Assembly (NCBI GenBank): GCA_027306915.1
Contig: DAHUYW010000008.1
Location: 62,001-126,000, forward strand
Length of the DNA: 64,000 bases
Direction of reading: 5' to 3'
Source of the DNA: Spirochaetales bacterium
GTDB taxonomy: Bacteria; Spirochaetota; Spirochaetia; DAHUYW01
The notes beneath the pieces are model-generated. The model was not told the DNA's origin. It saw nothing but the letters and a program-made list of their open reading frames with translations, and did no database searches. This document shows positions 9,673 to 17,989 of the stretch, piece by piece. Each line of letters opens with the position of its first letter. Within the stretch, counting starts at the first letter, position 1. A program made the position numbers and the translations under genes.

Positions 9673-12600
9673 TCATTTCGAGGGCGTCGACTTCGGGAGC
9701 AGCTCGAGGATGAGCTCGACCTCGCCGCGGCTCAGCTTCGTTGCCTGAGCGATCTGAGGCACCTTCCACCCCTGGTGGGCGAGCCGGGTAACCATGTCGC
9801 GAGTGGACATCGATGGGGCACCCTTGTCGGACTTCTTTCCCGACCCCTTGCTCTCTTCCTTCAGGAGCGAGCCGAGCAGCTTCACCTGCTCCTCGGCCTG
9901 GTGTCCAATCTCTTCGAGCCTGGTCTCGGTTCGGGCGAGCCACTCGCGCGCAGTCTGCATCTTTTCGATGCGTTCCTCGATGTCCTTGAGCATGCTTCCC
10001 AATGTGGCGAGCTGCGCCACTGCCAGATCCGCGTCTTTCTTGTTCTTGGAGAGAAGATCGATCCGTTCGCCCACCTCGCCCAGGCGCGATGGAAGCGAAG
10101 AAAGCCCCTCTTCAATTGATCGAAGGCTCGTCTCGAGTCGCTCGAGGCTTTGGAAGTTCTTGTCGACCCCGTCGGTGGTTACATCGAGGATCTCTTTCTT
10201 GCCCTCAAGCCGTTCGTATTTCTCGAGCACCTCTTTTTCGAGCTCTTCGAGCCCTCTGATCTGCGCTTGAATCGTCTGAAGCTGGTCGTGGCTCGCGGTC
10301 ACCTGGCCAAGGCGGCTGTCGACCGACTGCGACATGGAGAGCAGCTTCTTGAAGTCACCCTCCATGACCTCGATGCGACGCTTCTCTGCAAGGAACTTTC
10401 CGAGCTTCGCGGAGACCTCGTCGCCCATCTTCTTCGTCTTCAGGAAGCTCTTCTCGACCTCCCTGATCTCTTTTGCCTCCGCCTGGACTTTGGCGAGCTC
10501 TGCCTTGATCTCGTCGACGGCCCGAGAGAGCTCGGTTTTCAAAGTGTCGGCTCGCTCGAAGAGCTTCGTCTGCGCGGTGAACTCCTTTGTCCGCCTCTCG
10601 ACGTCCTGAAGATTGGTCGAAAGGGTTCGATAGCTCTCTTCCACCTTCGCCGCAAGTCTCTTGGCGAGTGCATCGGTCTTCTCGATGCTCTCCTGCGCGA
10701 AGGCGCGGAAACCCTCGATCCGCCGGTCGGCCTCATCGCCGAGCGTCTTGGTCTTCGCGCCAAAGTCCGCGAGGAAAGCCACGGAGCTCTCCTCGGCCAA
10801 GGCGAGGGCCTGATCGGCGCGGTTTTTCACCTCGTCTTCCATCCGCGCAACCTCGGCCTCCGTTGCCTGGGTGCGCGCAAGCACGTCCTCCTGCCAGGCG
10901 ACAACCTCGGACCGGGCGGCCGCGAGCATGGCCGCAAAATCCTGCTTGGTCGCGCCCATCCGCTCGGCCAAGGCCTTGAGTTCCGATTCGATCTCCCGCC
11001 CGTACTCCTTGACCCGATCGTCGATCTGCTCGGCGTGCTCTGCGAACTCGCGCCGGAAGAGCGCCTGAGCGGCGTCCCGCGCTTCGACGAGCTCCTGCCG
11101 GATGCTCTCTTCGAAGCTGCGGGTGGAGGAATCGGAAAGATCCATCCGCTTCTTGATGCCCTCTTCGAAGCCCAAGGCTCGCTCCTCGAAGGCCTCGTAG
11201 GACTTGAGGACTCTATTCTGCTGCTCGGCAAGCTTCGCGGTAAGCTCTTCGGCATACTCACGCTCGAGCTGATCCCGCATCCGCACGCCCTCCGAGCTCA
11301 GCTCTGCGAGGCGGTCCTTCATGCCGACCTGCCATTCGGCAAACCTGGCGTTGAGGTTCTCTTCACGAGATCGCAGGTCGGCGAAGAAGTCATCCTCGAA
11401 GACCTGAAGCTTCGCCGAAACGTTCTCGTAGGCCTTCGACTTCAGATCGGTAAGTCCCTTCTCGAGCTCTTCGACCGCCTGGTGAATCGAGGCGAGCTCG
11501 GCCTCGGCCCGCTTGCGCTCTTCGGCCCTCCGGTCGGCGAGCTGGCTGGTGAAGAGATCGAAGTCCCCCTGGATCTTGACCTTTATCTTCTCCATGACCT
11601 CGCGGAGATTTCGCTCCAGATCCTCAACGTCGACATTGGCCTCTTCCATCTTCGTGAAGCGATAGGATACGTCGGACTCGTACTCGGCTACACGCGACTC
11701 GACATCGACCAGACGATTGTTCATGCGCTCTTCGAAATCGGTGATGTTGGACGCAAACCGCTCCATGACCGAATCGGCAAGGCTGTTGTTGCGCTTCTCG
11801 ATCTCCTCGAGAGCGTTGGCAAAGCTTTGCTCCTTGTCGTCCACGGTTTCGATGAGCGAGTCCAGCCGGTCGTGGACCTCCTCGAGGAATGACGCAAGCT
11901 CGCGCTCCTGATCGCTCTTTGATTTGTCCGTCTGCGCGACGTAGGAGTCCATCCGCTCCCCAACCTCGCGTGTGAAGCGCTCGTACTTCGCGTCGAACTC
12001 CGTTTCCTTGTCGTCGGAGAACTTCTGGATCTCGGCCTGCCAGACCGCGAGCCTCGAGCGAGTCTCGCCGAACATCTGCAAGATCTCCTTGCGGGAGGTT
12101 TCGAGAACGGCCTTGGTCTCGCCGAGCGCCGCGGAAAGCTGCTTTTGCACCTCGCGAGCCCGCCCCTCGATGTGACTTTGCAGCTGAACAAAGACGTCGT
12201 CCTCGAGGTTCTTCGCGCGCTCGGAGACATCGCGAAGGTTTTCCTGATAGGTCTGCTCGATCGCCCCGACTCGCTCCTGGAAGGCCTCCAGCTTTTCCGC
12301 GAGCGTTTGCTCGGTCGCCTCGACCTCTTGGGAAAGCTGCTTTTGAAGCATCGTGATGCGGTCGGTCAGGTCCTCGCCGCTCTTTCCGGTCTTCTCGAGC
12401 AGGACGTTGAGGTTGGTTTCAAACTGCTTGCGCAGCTCGATGCTTGTGTCCTTTGCGTTCTGGAGAACCCCTTGGAAGGCGGTCTGCAGGCTCTTGACTG
12501 TCTGTGCCTCCAGAGCATCTCTCCTTCCCTCGAGGGTCGTGAGATAGGTCGCGAAGCCCTTCACGGACTTCTCCGCCTCACCGATCTGCCGCTCGATGAT

Positions 12601-13143
12601 CTCGAGGTCGTCCTTCGTCGCCTTGATGACTCGGGCGGAGACCTCCTTCATCTCCTTCTCGTTGATGCGGGCAAACTCGTCCTTGAGCTCTGGCAGGCTC
12701 TTCTCAATAGCAGTCATCCGGGCTCCGGCCTCCTTCAGGTGCCGGCCGACCATGTCGACGAATTCCGACTCCTGATGGAGGCGCTTCAAGTTTTCCTCGA
12801 CCCGGGCGGTCATCGTGACCAGCTCGCTTAAGGCCTTGTCGTACTCGGTGATCCTAGCCTGGATCTTGTCGAAGCCCGCCGTCTTTCCCTTCAGCCCATC
12901 CTCGATCGAAGTTATCCGCTTAAGGATTTCCTTGGCCGATTTTTGATGAACATCCAGCTCAATGGAAAGGTTTTTCAGCTCGGTTGTCTTGTTGTCGACG
13001 AACCCGGATAGCTCGCCCTTGATCTTGTCGGAGTAGCGCTTGACCTTGTCGAGCGAGCGGTTGCTGCGATCGAGCTGGCGATAGATGATCAGAACAACAA
13101 TCACTATCAGCAAGGTGATGATGTTGCCAATCGTTAGAATCAT
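9673..13143 (-). CDS. SpiroCoCo-type membrane-anchored coiled-coil protein
   Basis: Protein of 1156 residues. A single N-terminal transmembrane helix (about 2-21, LTIGNIITLLIVIVVLIIY) is followed by more than 1000 residues of almost unbroken heptad coiled coil rich in Glu, Lys, Ala and Leu. It ends in a compact segment (about residues 1110-1150: STRDMVTRLAHQGWKV then PQIAQATKLSRGEVELILEL) that looks like a small helix-turn-helix module of the kind found at the end of DUF6115/DUF2802 proteins. This matches the spirochaete family named SpiroCoCo, whose function is not established; a cytoplasmic scaffold along the inner membrane is plausible. Preceded by GGGAG. It is the last gene of the TonB-associated run, 68 bases after the HAD gene. 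Confidence 0.85.
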   Translation of the reverse strand: MILTIGNIITLLIVIVVLIIYRQLDRSNRSLDKVKRYSDKIKGELSGFVDNKTTELKNLSIELDVHQKSAKEILKRITSIEDGLKGKTAGFDKIQARITEYDKALSELVTMTARVEENLKRLHQESEFVDMVGRHLKEAGARMTAIEKSLPELKDEFARINEKEMKEVSARVIKATKDDLEIIERQIGEAEKSVKGFATYLTTLEGRRDALEAQTVKSLQTAFQGVLQNAKDTSIELRKQFETNLNVLLEKTGKSGEDLTDRITMLQKQLSQEVEATEQTLAEKLEAFQERVGAIEQTYQENLRDVSERAKNLEDDVFVQLQSHIEGRAREVQKQLSAALGETKAVLETSRKEILQMFGETRSRLAVWQAEIQKFSDDKETEFDAKYERFTREVGERMDSYVAQTDKSKSDQERELASFLEEVHDRLDSLIETVDDKEQSFANALEEIEKRNNSLADSVMERFASNITDFEERMNNRLVDVESRVAEYESDVSYRFTKMEEANVDVEDLERNLREVMEKIKVKIQGDFDLFTSQLADRRAEERKRAEAELASIHQAVEELEKGLTDLKSKAYENVSAKLQVFEDDFFADLRSREENLNARFAEWQVGMKDRLAELSSEGVRMRDQLEREYAEELTAKLAEQQNRVLKSYEAFEERALGFEEGIKKRMDLSDSSTRSFEESIRQELVEARDAAQALFRREFAEHAEQIDDRVKEYGREIESELKALAERMGATKQDFAAMLAAARSEVVAWQEDVLARTQATEAEVARMEDEVKNRADQALALAEESSVAFLADFGAKTKTLGDEADRRIEGFRAFAQESIEKTDALAKRLAAKVEESYRTLSTNLQDVERRTKEFTAQTKLFERADTLKTELSRAVDEIKAELAKVQAEAKEIREVEKSFLKTKKMGDEVSAKLGKFLAEKRRIEVMEGDFKKLLSMSQSVDSRLGQVTASHDQLQTIQAQIRGLEELEKEVLEKYERLEGKKEILDVTTDGVDKNFQSLERLETSLRSIEEGLSSLPSRLGEVGERIDLLSKNKKDADLAVAQLATLGSMLKDIEERIEKMQTAREWLARTETRLEEIGHQAEEQVKLLGSLLKEESKGSGKKSDKGAPSMSTRDMVTRLAHQGWKVPQIAQATKLSRGEVELILELLPKSTPSK

Positions 13144-13211
13144 CAGTTTTTACTCCCAGTTTTTGCGAGGCTCCCCGCGACCACGCTCCGCCAACTATTA
13201 TACGGGGTTTT

Positions 13212-13892
13212 TCAGAAATGCTCCACATAGTTGAGGAGCGACCTTCTGAACTGGGCGTAGCTTGCGAAGGTCAGGTCCGCGCGGGAGCCGGGAGCCTCCC
13301 TGCGGGACAGGTGTGCGGTCTTCATGCCGACCTCGGAGGCGCCCACGACATCGTAGCGGTAGTTGTTGCCGACGTACATGATTCTCTCGGGCGGGAGGCG
13401 AAGTCGGTCGGCGAGCGCAAGGAAGGGCTCGGGATTGGGCTTGAGGTAGCCGATCTCTTCGCAGGTAAAGGCGCAGTCCCAGAGCCCCGCGAGCTTCAGG
13501 TAGCGGAGCTTCCTCTCCACGGGGAGATCCGAGAGAACCGCGAGCCTGAAGCCTTCGCCCTTGAGCTCCTCGAGAAGCCCGCGGAGGGAGGGATAGACGG
13601 TAATCTTTCGAAAGAGGCCTTCCCAGGTTCCGTAGATATGGCGATCGATGAGCGCAGCCGCGCGGGCGGCGGGTATCCTCAGCTCCTCGGCCAGAAGCTC
13701 GGCTTGCAGCGCGTAGAAGTCCTCGATTGGTCGGATCGTGCGGATTCTTCTTCGAACCTTTCCGAAATGACGTACCAGCCTTGTGTGGAGGATAAAGAAG
13801 GGAATGGAGCGGAGGTACATCTGATAGTCCGGGTACAGCGTACCGTCCGCATCGAAGGCTATTGCTTCAATCGCCATGCCAGCAGATCGCAT
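13212..13892 (-). CDS. HAD-superfamily hydrolase (phosphatase-like)
   Basis: Cytoplasmic haloacid-dehalogenase-fold enzyme of 226 residues, probably a phosphatase on a small phosphorylated metabolite. Motif I is DADGTLYPD (nucleophile Asp14, acid Asp16), motif II is the serine of AVLSDLP, motif III the lysine of YLKPNPEPF, and motif IV is MYVGNNYRYDVVGA with a well-placed acidic residue. An alpha-helical C1 cap sits between motifs I and II. Two starts are possible (13892, or 13877 giving MAIEAIAF), neither with a strong ribosome site. It lies between tonB and the coiled-coil gene. Its relation to either is not evident and its substrate is unknown. Confidence 0.85.
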   Translation of the reverse strand: MRSAGMAIEAIAFDADGTLYPDYQMYLRSIPFFILHTRLVRHFGKVRRRIRTIRPIEDFYALQAELLAEELRIPAARAAALIDRHIYGTWEGLFRKITVYPSLRGLLEELKGEGFRLAVLSDLPVERKLRYLKLAGLWDCAFTCEEIGYLKPNPEPFLALADRLRLPPERIMYVGNNYRYDVVGASEVGMKTAHLSRREAPGSRADLTFASYAQFRRSLLNYVEHF

Positions 13893-13997
13893 TTCTCACC
13901 ATTTGCGGCGTCGGCCCTTCCTGCTACGGGGCCTGAGCTCGGGCAGGATCCGAATCTGCCGCAGCTGACCGCCAAGATCCGGAGTGTCGTTGCCGCC

Positions 13998-15140
13998 CTA
14001 CCTCGCCGTTGTGGCCTGAATAATGTACTTCAGACTCCCCCGTGTCGGCGAAGTACCGTCGCGGACCGGGGAAAACTTCCACTTCCCCATCCACCCCAGG
14101 AGGAGATTGTCGACAACAGTATTACCCGAGGAGCCAATGAGTTGCAAGGGAGTGACGTAGCCGCTCGGCGACACGTCGAACTTGACCCAGACGACCGCGC
14201 GAGGCGGAAGATATCTCGAATACTTGCTAAGATCGAGCGGGGGCGGTTCGCTCTCGGGGAGCCGACCACCGCTGGTGGCCCACTCTATGGGAAAACCGCC
14301 ATCGCCGCTTGCTCCCGGCGCCGAGAGAAGGCCCGCCTGTCCTCCGGTCGAGGCCCCCTCCCCGGAGCCGCCTCCTGTGGATTGCGGGCCACTACCGCCC
14401 CCGCCTGCGTATCCGGCGCTCTGTTGGCCAAGCGCGAAGGCAAGGATCGCCTGGTCGAAGACGTTCGGTTGCGCCTTGCCTCCGACCTCCCCGCCGCCAG
14501 TTGCAGCTGCGCGCCCGCCCGCGGTGCTGGTGCCGGACGCGGCGGGGATTCCGCCGTTCGCGACGCCTCCGGAGGGAAGGGTGCCGCCGGGTGACGCAAC
14601 GGAGTCCTCCCTCGGGCCGGCGCTCTTCGGAATCGGCTGCGCAGAGGCCACAGGCGCGCTGCCGGAGGCTGCGGAGGAGATAGGCTGTGTCTGCGGGACC
14701 GCAGGCGGTGGCGCTGCGGGATTCGCAGCCCGGGATCCGTAAGTAACCCGGTTAGCCTCGAGGGCACCGCTGCTTGCGGCAACGACGTCCCCGGAGAGAT
14801 CGATTCCGGCCGGAAGGGCGAAGGGGTTCGCCGGAACGCTCTGCGCCTGGCCTGAGGAGGCGACCATCGACCCGCCGGAGGTTGCGCTCGATTCGGTGGA
14901 AGGGTTGCCAGCGGACGAACCGGAGAGCGATGCCCCTTCCCCGTGCGAGGCGGACATCACCTGCGGGTTTCCTTCAAGCTCGACCGAGATAGCGGTCCCA
15001 CCCGCTTCGGCGCTCGGTCCTCCCGTCGGCGGCCGTAAACCGAGCATCGCGAGGAAAAGCACCAGGTAGAACCCGACAGCGACGATGATCGCGGTCCGAA
15101 GGCGTATGCGGTCCTCCTGGGTCATGCCGAAGGCGGTCAT
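13998..15140 (-). CDS. TonB-like energy transducer
   Basis: Links the proton-driven ExbB-ExbD motor to outer-membrane proteins. It has 380 residues: short cytoplasmic N-terminus, one transmembrane helix (about 15-35, AIIVAVGFYLVLFLAML), a very long Ala/Gly/Ser/Pro-rich periplasmic spacer (about 40-290) and a C-terminal TonB domain (VVWVKFDVSPSGYVTPLQL ... WMGKWKFSPV). The usual YP motif is not visible, but the strand pattern fits. The start chosen is ATG at 15140, one base after the exbD stop. A longer reading to 15230 would run deep into exbD. The spacer is Gly/Ser-rich rather than the Pro-Lys/Pro-Glu type of E. coli. Confidence 0.85.
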   Translation of the reverse strand: MTAFGMTQEDRIRLRTAIIVAVGFYLVLFLAMLGLRPPTGGPSAEAGGTAISVELEGNPQVMSASHGEGASLSGSSAGNPSTESSATSGGSMVASSGQAQSVPANPFALPAGIDLSGDVVAASSGALEANRVTYGSRAANPAAPPPAVPQTQPISSAASGSAPVASAQPIPKSAGPREDSVASPGGTLPSGGVANGGIPAASGTSTAGGRAAATGGGEVGGKAQPNVFDQAILAFALGQQSAGYAGGGGSGPQSTGGGSGEGASTGGQAGLLSAPGASGDGGFPIEWATSGGRLPESEPPPLDLSKYSRYLPPRAVVWVKFDVSPSGYVTPLQLIGSSGNTVVDNLLLGWMGKWKFSPVRDGTSPTRGSLKYIIQATTAR

Positions 15141-15141
15141 C

Positions 15142-15588
15142 CTATCGACCGCCTCCGCCGTCGTTCGACCCCTGAGGAAGCACCCCCGCGGGACGAAGCT
15201 TGAGGCTGACATTCTTGAAGGCGTTGGCACGCAGCACGTCGAGGACCTGGATCATGAGGTTGTAGGAGATGCTCTGATCGCCCTCGAGGACGATTGAACC
15301 GATGGACCTGCGTTCGGCCGGGCTGATGGCCGCGAGCGCCCCGTTAAGACCCGCGATGTTGTACCGCGTGCGGTTGAGATAGATGGCATCCGGCCCTTCA
15401 ACGGTCACGACCAGCTTGCTCATCTCGACCGGGGATGCGGTGGTCGACTGAGGCAGCTTCAGCTGAATGGCCGGTGTGACGATGAAGGTGCTTGTCACCA
15501 TATAGAAGATGACGATCGTGAACACGATGTCGACCATCGGGACCAGGTTTACCATCGAAATCGGCTGCGGCCTTTGACGAAACTGCAT
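15142..15588 (-). CDS. exbD: Biopolymer transport protein ExbD
   Basis: Motor subunit of the TonB system, 148 residues. One transmembrane helix (about 13-36) carries the proton-pathway aspartate in MVNLVPMVDIVFTIVIFYM, and a periplasmic domain follows (KLVVTVEGPDAIYLNRT ... ISYNLMIQVLDVLRANAFKNVSL), all normal for ExbD/TolR. The exbB stop abuts this ATG, and the stop is one base from the tonB ATG, so the three form a tight translationally coupled unit. TolR is an alternative name, but the adjacent TonB-type protein favours ExbD. Confidence 0.92.
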   Translation of the reverse strand: MQFRQRPQPISMVNLVPMVDIVFTIVIFYMVTSTFIVTPAIQLKLPQSTTASPVEMSKLVVTVEGPDAIYLNRTRYNIAGLNGALAAISPAERRSIGSIVLEGDQSISYNLMIQVLDVLRANAFKNVSLKLRPAGVLPQGSNDGGGGR

Positions 15589-16212
15589 CTATTCGCTCTC
15601 CCTGACCAGGTCCTTGCGCACCAGGAGCAGCACCATGTCGCTCACCTTGTTTTCGAGACGAATGATGATGTGGTTGACCTTCGAGACGAGGTAGTTGTAC
15701 AGCGCGATGGCGGGTATGGCGACCGTGATTCCGGCAGCGGTGTTGAGCAGAGCGAGCGCGATCCCTTGGGCAAGCGCGCTCGGATCATTCCCGGGTCCGC
15801 CGCCCAGCACCCCAAAGGCCCGTATCATTCCGATGACCGTCCCGAGAAGGCCAAGAAGAGGCGAGATGTTGGCGATGGTTCCGAGCATCGAGAGAAAGCG
15901 TTCGAGACGGGGAATCTCCAGATTCGCGCCGGCGACGATGGCCTCTTTCATGGTCTGCTCCGAATACTGGCGGTGATCGATCCCAATACGCATCAGGTTG
16001 GTGATGGGCGCGGGGTTGCTCTCGCAGATGCTGATTGCCTCATCGAAGTGGCCCTTTTCCAGGGTTGCCTTCAGCCGGTTTATCATCTTCTCCTCGTCGA
16101 TCTGAATCTTGCGGAAAAAGATGACCCGCTCGATGATGATGATGGTCGCGATCAGGGCGAGAAGCATGATGATCACCATAATCAGACCGCCCTTCTGAAT
16201 TAAAAACAGCAT
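15589..16212 (-). CDS. exbB: Biopolymer transport protein ExbB (MotA/TolQ/ExbB family)
   Basis: Inner-membrane proton-channel subunit, 207 residues. Three transmembrane helices are visible: near residues 10-28, then a pair around 115-140 and 150-180 (NISPLLGLLGTVIGMIRAF and GIALALLNTAAGITVAIPAIALYNYLV), the family's conserved channel helices, separated by the cytoplasmic loop. Located directly before exbD. The 91-base gap on its 5' side from the barrel gene contains no obvious promoter, so it probably shares the transcript. Confidence 0.93.
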   Translation of the reverse strand: MLFLIQKGGLIMVIIMLLALIATIIIIERVIFFRKIQIDEEKMINRLKATLEKGHFDEAISICESNPAPITNLMRIGIDHRQYSEQTMKEAIVAGANLEIPRLERFLSMLGTIANISPLLGLLGTVIGMIRAFGVLGGGPGNDPSALAQGIALALLNTAAGITVAIPAIALYNYLVSKVNHIIIRLENKVSDMVLLLVRKDLVRESE

Positions 16213-16303
16213 AGACTCTCCTTACTCAATAATAACCCCAAACCGTCCGCGGAACGAGGCATGCGCGACCATGCAGCTCGCCACACCCGGAATCGGAGGC
16301 TGC

Positions 16304-17989
16304 TCACAGCGAGATATGCGTCGCGAGGGTGACGCCCAGGCCGGGCTGGAAGTAGCCGGGGAAGCCCTGCACGATGTTTCCCCACAGGGTCCTTCCCCCC
16401 GGAATCAAGGGAGAAAGCAGGTCGTCGCCGGAAAGCGTAAACATCACCCCCTCGCTTACGCGGACAAATCCCGAAAGACCGATATTCGGCAGCTGAGCGC
16501 CGCGTGGATAGATGTCCCATCTCCCTGTGAGTCCTCCGCCGTAACGACTCGACGCATTCGCGAGCTCGGCGTTCAGCGTGAAGGTGGTCGACGGGAAAAA
16601 GGGGTTCGAGTTCAGGAAGGAGCCCTTCCAGCCTACGCGCAGCGTGAAGGATTCGGCAGGGGACCAGGAGAGCCCGGCGGAAGGCGCAAGCTCGACGAGG
16701 GGAGTCTGGCTGAAAGCGAAAAGGCCTGTTCCATCGCTTGCCAGCGCTACCGGAGCCACCGCTCCCGAGTCCGCGGTATACTCGACACCTCCGTCGAGCG
16801 CCAGGGTCCGATTGAAGTGAAGCTGCATCGAAGCGCCGCCGTACTGCTCCACCGAGCTGTGGAGGGCGCCCTCCTCCACCAGGAAGGGCTGCTCACGCCA
16901 GACCTCGGCATAGCTCAGCTCCTTCACGCGCTGGCCGCCGTGAACGCTGAAGCTCACGGTGTCGCCGTAGCTTCCGGTCAGCTCGAGCGAAAAGGGAACG
17001 ATGAGGCTGTTGAAATCGTCCCAGTGCAGACCGACGCTTGCCTGGAAGACAAGCGAGAGGGGAAGCTCCGCCCGGAAGCTCAGATCGCCTCCCGCCCTTT
17101 GAAGCTGCGTGGCCGGTCCCGCTGCGCTCCCCGCCGCAAGCGCCGCTGTCTGATCGAGGCCGTAGAATCCGGACAGGCCGAGTCGTACCCCCGCGAATTG
17201 GACCGAGGTGCTCAAGCCGGGCTCGAGATCGATCTCGTTGCCTCCGAGGGGCTCGGATCCCGCCACGGTGATGCTCGTGCTCGTCGCCTTCACCGAGGCG
17301 CCAAAGGAGAAGGGTTTCGTCTTGAGATACTCCGCAGCAAGATTCCCTGCGACGAAGCGGTGGGTGACGGAGTTGAAGGTGGGGCTCAGCTGCTGGAGGC
17401 CGTTCTGGTCTTCGGTGTAGGAAGCACCGACCTCAAAGGAGTAGAGTCCCTCCTTGCTCGAGGAGAGCGAACCATCGATGCCGTCGCTTCGATTGAAGAA
17501 GCCTGCGCCCGCAGGCCGGAAGCCGTAGCCGTCGAGCTGGTCGTGGGCGAAGTGGATGCGGAAGCGCGGATCGGCCCCGAGCTTGTAGAGGGTAACATCG
17601 CCGATGATGTGATTCATCGACCCTACGCCGATTTCCCCTTCGCTGAAGAAGCTCGTCTGAGCTCCCTTTGCCTCCGCAGCTGACGCGCCGGCACCCGTCG
17701 GGACGGGAACCGCGTAGGCGGTCGCTTGCGTCGGCATGCCTGCCTCCTTCGGAAGCGTCACGTCGACCTTCGGAAGGGTCGGCCCGTTCGCCTTCGGCAG
17801 GGGGGTGTCGACCTTCGCCTCTGTCACGTCTTGGATCTTCAGGAGCACCGGCGGGAGGACGATCCCCGGCTCCTTCGGTTCGACGGACTGCGCCCAGAGC
17901 GGCGCCATTGCGCCCAGGAGGAGCGCGGCAGCAAGAAGCGAGACCTTCGTCGACAGCGAGTCGAGACCCGAGCGGTCGCGAGGCGTCAT
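16304..17989 (-). CDS. Predicted outer-membrane beta-barrel protein of the TonB operon
   Basis: Protein of 561 residues with a signal peptide (hydrophobic 16-32, cleavage near LWAQ), a Pro/Lys-rich periplasmic segment with a repeating PKV/LPK pattern (about 38-85), then alternating amphipathic strands to the C-terminus, as in a barrel. No plug domain or clear TonB box is visible, so it is not a standard TonB-dependent receptor. The ATG overlaps the TPR gene stop as ATGA and has GGAGG 6 bases upstream. Gene order (TPR protein, barrel, ExbB, ExbD, TonB) suggests the motor acts on this protein or on a complex it forms with the TPR protein. Function unknown. Confidence 0.75.
   Translation of the reverse strand: MTPRDRSGLDSLSTKVSLLAAALLLGAMAPLWAQSVEPKEPGIVLPPVLLKIQDVTEAKVDTPLPKANGPTLPKVDVTLPKEAGMPTQATAYAVPVPTGAGASAAEAKGAQTSFFSEGEIGVGSMNHIIGDVTLYKLGADPRFRIHFAHDQLDGYGFRPAGAGFFNRSDGIDGSLSSSKEGLYSFEVGASYTEDQNGLQQLSPTFNSVTHRFVAGNLAAEYLKTKPFSFGASVKATSTSITVAGSEPLGGNEIDLEPGLSTSVQFAGVRLGLSGFYGLDQTAALAAGSAAGPATQLQRAGGDLSFRAELPLSLVFQASVGLHWDDFNSLIVPFSLELTGSYGDTVSFSVHGGQRVKELSYAEVWREQPFLVEEGALHSSVEQYGGASMQLHFNRTLALDGGVEYTADSGAVAPVALASDGTGLFAFSQTPLVELAPSAGLSWSPAESFTLRVGWKGSFLNSNPFFPSTTFTLNAELANASSRYGGGLTGRWDIYPRGAQLPNIGLSGFVRVSEGVMFTLSGDDLLSPLIPGGRTLWGNIVQGFPGYFQPGLGVTLATHISL

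Noticed and set aside
10150..11892. 580-codon frame antisense to the coiled-coil gene
   Set aside because: Leu/Gly/Arg-rich antisense of heptad repeats; no start signal and no family.
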